Positions 30,757 to 32,668 of a stretch of 32,668 bases of DNA are shown one piece after another. The notes below the pieces were generated by a model. It worked only from the letters and a program-made list of their open reading frames with translations, did not search any database and was not told where the DNA came from. Both the position numbers and the translations under genes were made by a program. The stretch is from positions 1 to 32,668 of the forward strand of contig NZ_CAHLAR010000025.1 of assembly GCF_903652925.1 (NCBI RefSeq), read 5' to 3'. This DNA comes from Achromobacter anxifer (GTDB lineage Bacteria; Pseudomonadota; Gammaproteobacteria; Burkholderiales; Burkholderiaceae_B). Position 1 is the first letter of the stretch; every line of letters begins with the position of its first letter.

Positions 30757-31380
30757 GTGGCGAAACAGGTTTCGGCAGCGGAGATCATCATTCCTTTTTC
30801 CTGGAGACTTCCCGACGTGTTCGTACGTTCGCCAGACGGTGTCTTGCACCGTGTGGTGCGTCACGCCACGACCACCGAAACCATCGCCCAGCTCGAAAGC
30901 ATGCCCAGCAACTATCACCTGGATTGCGAATGCATGCTCGACAACGGCGAGACCCTGCACTGGATCGGCGACGACCAATACCGCCAATTGAATGGCGGAG
31001 CCATCTACACCGCCGAACCTGCGGTCACCACACCTCGCAGCGAATCCCGCAAGGGCCATGCCGCCAAAAGCGGCCTGCGCGACACCCGCAGGAAACCCGA
31101 CCCGCGCAAGACCCATGCGCCGGGCCAGGGGCACTTACCATTAGCTGTCGTCAATCTGAAAACCGGCAACGATTGGAGCCTGATACGCGCCTGGCGCGAG
31201 CATCTCAATATCAGCACCGCTGATATGGCTGCCCGCCTGGGCGTGGACCACTCCATCTATATCGAACTGGAAAGGCCGCGCCCGCGGCCCAGGCAGGTTA
31301 TCCTGGACCGCGTTTCCGAAGCCCTGGGCGTCTCTCCCGACCAGCTCGATGATTCATTGTTTGGAGGACACGTTCACTAG
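30757..31380 (+). CDS. CxC mini-domain protein fused to a C-terminal Xre-type HTH
   Basis: A 207-residue protein of unknown function. Residues 17-87 form a small domain with RLPDV, PDG-x-L, a Cys57-x-Cys59 pair, GE and W-x-G. It aligns without gaps over 71 residues, with 21 identities, to the separate small gene that follows. After a basic linker (about 90-135), residues 140-200 form a Cro/Xre-like helix-turn-helix (IRAWREHLNISTADMAARLG ... ALGVSPDQLD). It may thus be a regulator whose sensor domain is the CxC module, perhaps redox- or metal-responsive; this is inference. The start is GTG at 30757, because an alternative GTG at 30817 with a good CTGGAGA site would cut off part of the conserved domain. 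Start uncertain. Confidence 0.75.
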   Translation: MAKQVSAAEIIIPFSWRLPDVFVRSPDGVLHRVVRHATTTETIAQLESMPSNYHLDCECMLDNGETLHWIGDDQYRQLNGGAIYTAEPAVTTPRSESRKGHAAKSGLRDTRRKPDPRKTHAPGQGHLPLAVVNLKTGNDWSLIRAWREHLNISTADMAARLGVDHSIYIELERPRPRPRQVILDRVSEALGVSPDQLDDSLFGGHVH

Positions 31381-31481
31381 CGCCCGGCGCAGAAACCGCA
31401 AGTTTCCCGTCCTGGCGCGCTGAATTGTCCAAATGACTTTGGCGCCGTATATCCAATGGCCCGCGCATGGAGGTATCGCAT

Positions 31482-31733
31482 ATGCTCGGCACCGCAAGAC
31501 GATTGACCGACGTCCTCGCCACCGCGCCGGACGGCACGCTCTACCGCATTGAACGATTCGTTTCGGACCCCGATGCCTACTCCGCGCTGGGCACGTCCCG
31601 CTTCGACCCGAAAACGCATTGCGTATGCCGCACCAGCACAGGCGAAAAGGTCGCCTGGCTCGGCGGCCAGACTTACCAGCTGCTCAAGAGCGGCACGTCC
31701 TTGACGGCGGTGGACCGACGACGACGCGCTTGA
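31482..31733 (+). CDS. Small stand-alone CxC mini-domain protein
   Basis: An 83-residue protein equal to the sensor-like domain of the preceding gene: RLTDV, APDGTLYR, Cys47-x-Cys49, GEKVAWLGG, Y-x-x-L, then a short basic tail. The ATG at 31482 is preferred over 31467, because GGAGG at 31469-31473 lies eight bases before it and would otherwise be inside the gene. No signal peptide or membrane segment is present, so it is cytosolic. It could bind or modulate the HTH-fused paralogue, compete for its ligand, or be a free zinc or redox module. The function is unknown. About 100 bases separate it from its paralogue. Confidence 0.75.
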   Translation: MLGTARRLTDVLATAPDGTLYRIERFVSDPDAYSALGTSRFDPKTHCVCRTSTGEKVAWLGGQTYQLLKSGTSLTAVDRRRRA

Positions 31734-31775
31734 GCGCCCACGACAGCGTCAAGCCATCGCTTCATGGGTGCGGCG

Positions 31776-31814
31776 CAAAACAAAAAGGCCTTCGATCCAA
31801 GATCAAAGGCCTTT
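31776..31814 (-). terminator. Rho-independent terminator of tRNA-Arg copy 1
   Basis: Read on the minus strand, AAAGGCCTTTGATC and GATCGAAGGCCTTT (31784-31814) form a 14-base stem with one G-T pair around a three-base loop. TTTTTGTTTT follows. It lies about 40 bases past the tRNA 3' end. On the plus strand the stem is also followed by a pyrimidine-rich stretch, so it may also stop transcription coming from the CxC gene. Confidence 0.85.
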
Positions 31815-31852
31815 CCGTTTTCTCTTTACGTATCTGACCAAGTCATGAAACT

Positions 31853-31929
31853 TGGCGCGCCCGGCAGGATTCGAACCTACGACCCCCTGGTTCGTAGCCA
31901 GGTACTCTATCCAGCTGAGCTACGGGCGC
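31853..31929 (-). tRNA. tRNA-Arg(ACG), copy 1
   Basis: The 77-base minus-strand sequence folds as a complete tRNA. The acceptor stem GCGCCCG/CGGGCGC has an encoded CCA end, the D-arm is GCTC...GAGT, the anticodon stem CCTGG/CCAGG surrounds the loop CTACGAA with anticodon ACG, and the T-arm has TTCGAAT. ACG (A34 edited to inosine) reads CGU, CGC and CGA arginine codons. It is identical to the copy at 32562-32638. Confidence 0.97.
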
Positions 31930-31944
31930 TCCGAAAGAGGCGTG

Positions 31945-31974
31945 TTTATAGCATGAAATCCATGGGCCGCGCAA
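31945..31974 (-). promoter_or_regulatory. Likely promoter of tRNA-Arg copy 1
   Basis: On the minus strand TGCTATAAA gives an extended -10 element (TATAAA at 31950-31945), 18 bases after a weak -35 TTGCGC (31974-31969). The expected start point lies about eight bases before the tRNA 5' end. Upstream of the second copy the sequence differs, so the two copies have different promoters or share one from beyond the window. Confidence 0.45.
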
Positions 31975-32124
31975 ATCGCCCGGTGGCGATGGCACGTTTC
32001 GCGCGTCATCGCCGTCCTGTTTGAGCCAGGTCAAGACTTGCCCCAGGCATCGCGCAGTACGCTGAAAACGTACGCCCGGCACGCGCGCAGCGCTGCGGAC
32101 GCGAACCTGAGCTAGGTATTGCAC

Positions 32125-32346
32125 ATGGCCAAGAAATTTCCCCTGCATCCCAAGCACCCCGAACGCATCTGCTGGGGTTGCGACCGCTACTGCTCCACCG
32201 ACGCGCTTGCCTGCGGCAACGGCTCGGGACGCACCATGCACCCGGCCGAACTGCTGGGCGATGATTGGTACACGGTTGGAAACTGGGATCTGGGCGAAGA
32301 AGAAGCGCCGTCGGGCAAGAACGCGGATGCGATGACTGCGCATTGA
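32125..32346 (+). CDS. DUF3079 family small protein
   Basis: A 73-residue protein recognised as DUF3079 by its opening MAKKFPLHPKHPERICWGCD and by ACGNGSGRTMHPAELLGDDW. It has three cysteines in the first 40 residues (ICWGCDRYC), a pattern that could bind a metal, and an acidic tail. The function of the family is unknown. The ATG at 32125 is preferred over a TTG two codons earlier, which would add only two residues. It lies between the two copies of the tRNA-Arg cassette and is transcribed against them. Confidence 0.85.
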   Translation: MAKKFPLHPKHPERICWGCDRYCSTDALACGNGSGRTMHPAELLGDDWYTVGNWDLGEEEAPSGKNADAMTAH

Positions 32347-32482
32347 CGCGCGCGCATGGCGTGCATGTATGAAGCAGGTGCGCGCATTGATTGATGCGCA
32401 TGCATGCGATACGCATGCCCGGAACGTCCGCCTTCAGGCACACGCATCGCGCATGAAACGCTCAAGCGCGAACATGGACGCG

Positions 32483-32521
32483 CAAAACAAAAAGGCCTTC
32501 GATCAGAGATCAAAGGCCTTT
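32483..32521 (-). terminator. Rho-independent terminator of tRNA-Arg copy 2
   Basis: The same 14-base stem as for copy 1 (32491-32521 on the plus strand, AAAGGCCTTCGATC with GATCAAAGGCCTTT), here with loop AGA, followed on the minus strand by TTTTGTTTT-like sequence. It lies about 40 bases past the second tRNA and is opposed to the end of the DUF3079 gene region. Confidence 0.85.
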
Positions 32522-32561
32522 CCATTTTCTTTGCTGTATTGGCCAAGTGATTAAATCAACT

Positions 32562-32638
32562 TGGCGCGCCCGGCAGGATTCGAACCTACGACCCCCTGGT
32601 TCGTAGCCAGGTACTCTATCCAGCTGAGCTACGGGCGC
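32562..32638 (-). tRNA. tRNA-Arg(ACG), copy 2
   Basis: All 77 bases are identical to copy 1, including the encoded CCA. Only 30 bases of upstream sequence are visible, so its promoter is not assigned; further copies could lie beyond the window edge. Confidence 0.97.
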
Positions 32639-32668
32639 ATTTGCGTTTGAAAGCAAGCCTTGAATAAT

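Larger units (their letters stand above)
31773..31929 (-). repeat. Direct repeat unit 1: tRNA-Arg plus terminator cassette
   Basis: About 157 bases from the shared GCGCAAAACAAAAAGGCC to the tRNA 5' end are repeated at 32480-32638. The tRNA and terminator stem are near-identical. The roughly 40 bases between them (CCAAGT, AACTTGGCG shared) have drifted, which indicates an older duplication or gene conversion of the functional parts. Confidence 0.85.
32480..32638 (-). repeat. Direct repeat unit 2: tRNA-Arg plus terminator cassette
   Basis: Second copy of the unit at 31773-31929, in the same orientation. The 550 bases between the copies hold only the DUF3079 gene and its flanks. Confidence 0.85.

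Noticed and set aside
30817-31380. Shorter version of the CxC-HTH gene starting at GTG 30817 with a good ribosome site
   Set aside because: It would remove RLPDV, which is conserved in the paralogue downstream. Kept only as an alternative start.
31384-32110. Mobile element or integration footprint next to the tRNA genes
   Set aside because: No integrase, transposase or truncated tRNA fragment is visible; both tRNAs are intact and the repeat is explained by cassette duplication.
1-32668. CRISPR arrays, restriction-modification, toxin-antitoxin or defence islands
   Set aside because: No short regularly spaced repeats or recognisable defence domains were found on either strand.

Overview
The window is GC-rich, densely coded proteobacterial DNA. 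Three orphan periplasmic Bug/TctC-type binding proteins without TctA/TctB membrane partners, many CoA-linked catabolic genes and the overall protein style point to a Betaproteobacterium of the Alcaligenaceae (Achromobacter/Bordetella-like). This assignment is an inference from gene content, not a database match. No phage, IS element, CRISPR array or rRNA was seen.

Layout. (1) 1-9293, + strand: fatty-acid degradation cluster. It holds a 5'-cut FadB/FadJ-type 3-hydroxyacyl-CoA dehydrogenase, a FadL porin, a FadN-type bifunctional enzyme, a thiolase, a DUF4442 hotdog thioesterase-like protein, an exported chalcone-isomerase-like protein and the acyl-CoA ligase FadD. (2) 9310-12575: a cytosolic formylglycine-type sulfatase/phosphonate-ester hydrolase with a Bug receptor (- strand), divergent from a MarR regulator. 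(3) 12604-16908: a four-carbon sugar-acid operon (KdgT-family permease, DtnK kinase, PdxA2 dehydrogenase, GntR/UTRA regulator) preceded by a 13-bp-arm palindrome. It is predicted to convert D-threonate (or D-erythronate) to dihydroxyacetone phosphate. (4) 17005-19758: a GntR/FCD regulator divergent from a fumarylacetoacetase-family hydrolase and a second Bug receptor, with six TTGGTA half-sites between them. (5) 19763-28319: a - strand CoA operon (CaiB CoA-transferase, divergent crotonase, two-subunit family I CoA-transferase-like pair, AMP-forming ligase). It is divergent from a third Bug receptor and an FAD/NAD(P)-binding protein, and an IclR gene follows. Matching TCCTA-N5-TAGGA palindromes lie before the IclR gene and in the divergent promoter region, which ties these genes into one predicted regulon. 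(6) 28381-30608: a thiol dioxygenase, a class III-like sirtuin and a membrane-anchored proline-rich protein. (7) 30757-32668: two tandem paralogues of an uncharacterised CxC mini-domain, one of them fused to an HTH, then a duplicated tRNA-Arg(ACG)-plus-terminator cassette flanking a DUF3079 gene.

The most interesting items are the CoA operon, whose crotonase and CoA-transferase-like subunits both appear to lack canonical catalytic glutamates (reminiscent of the EchA20/IpdAB ring-opening pair of steroid catabolism), and the CxC-domain paralogue pair, which I do not recognise. All homology statements come from reading motifs; no searches were run.
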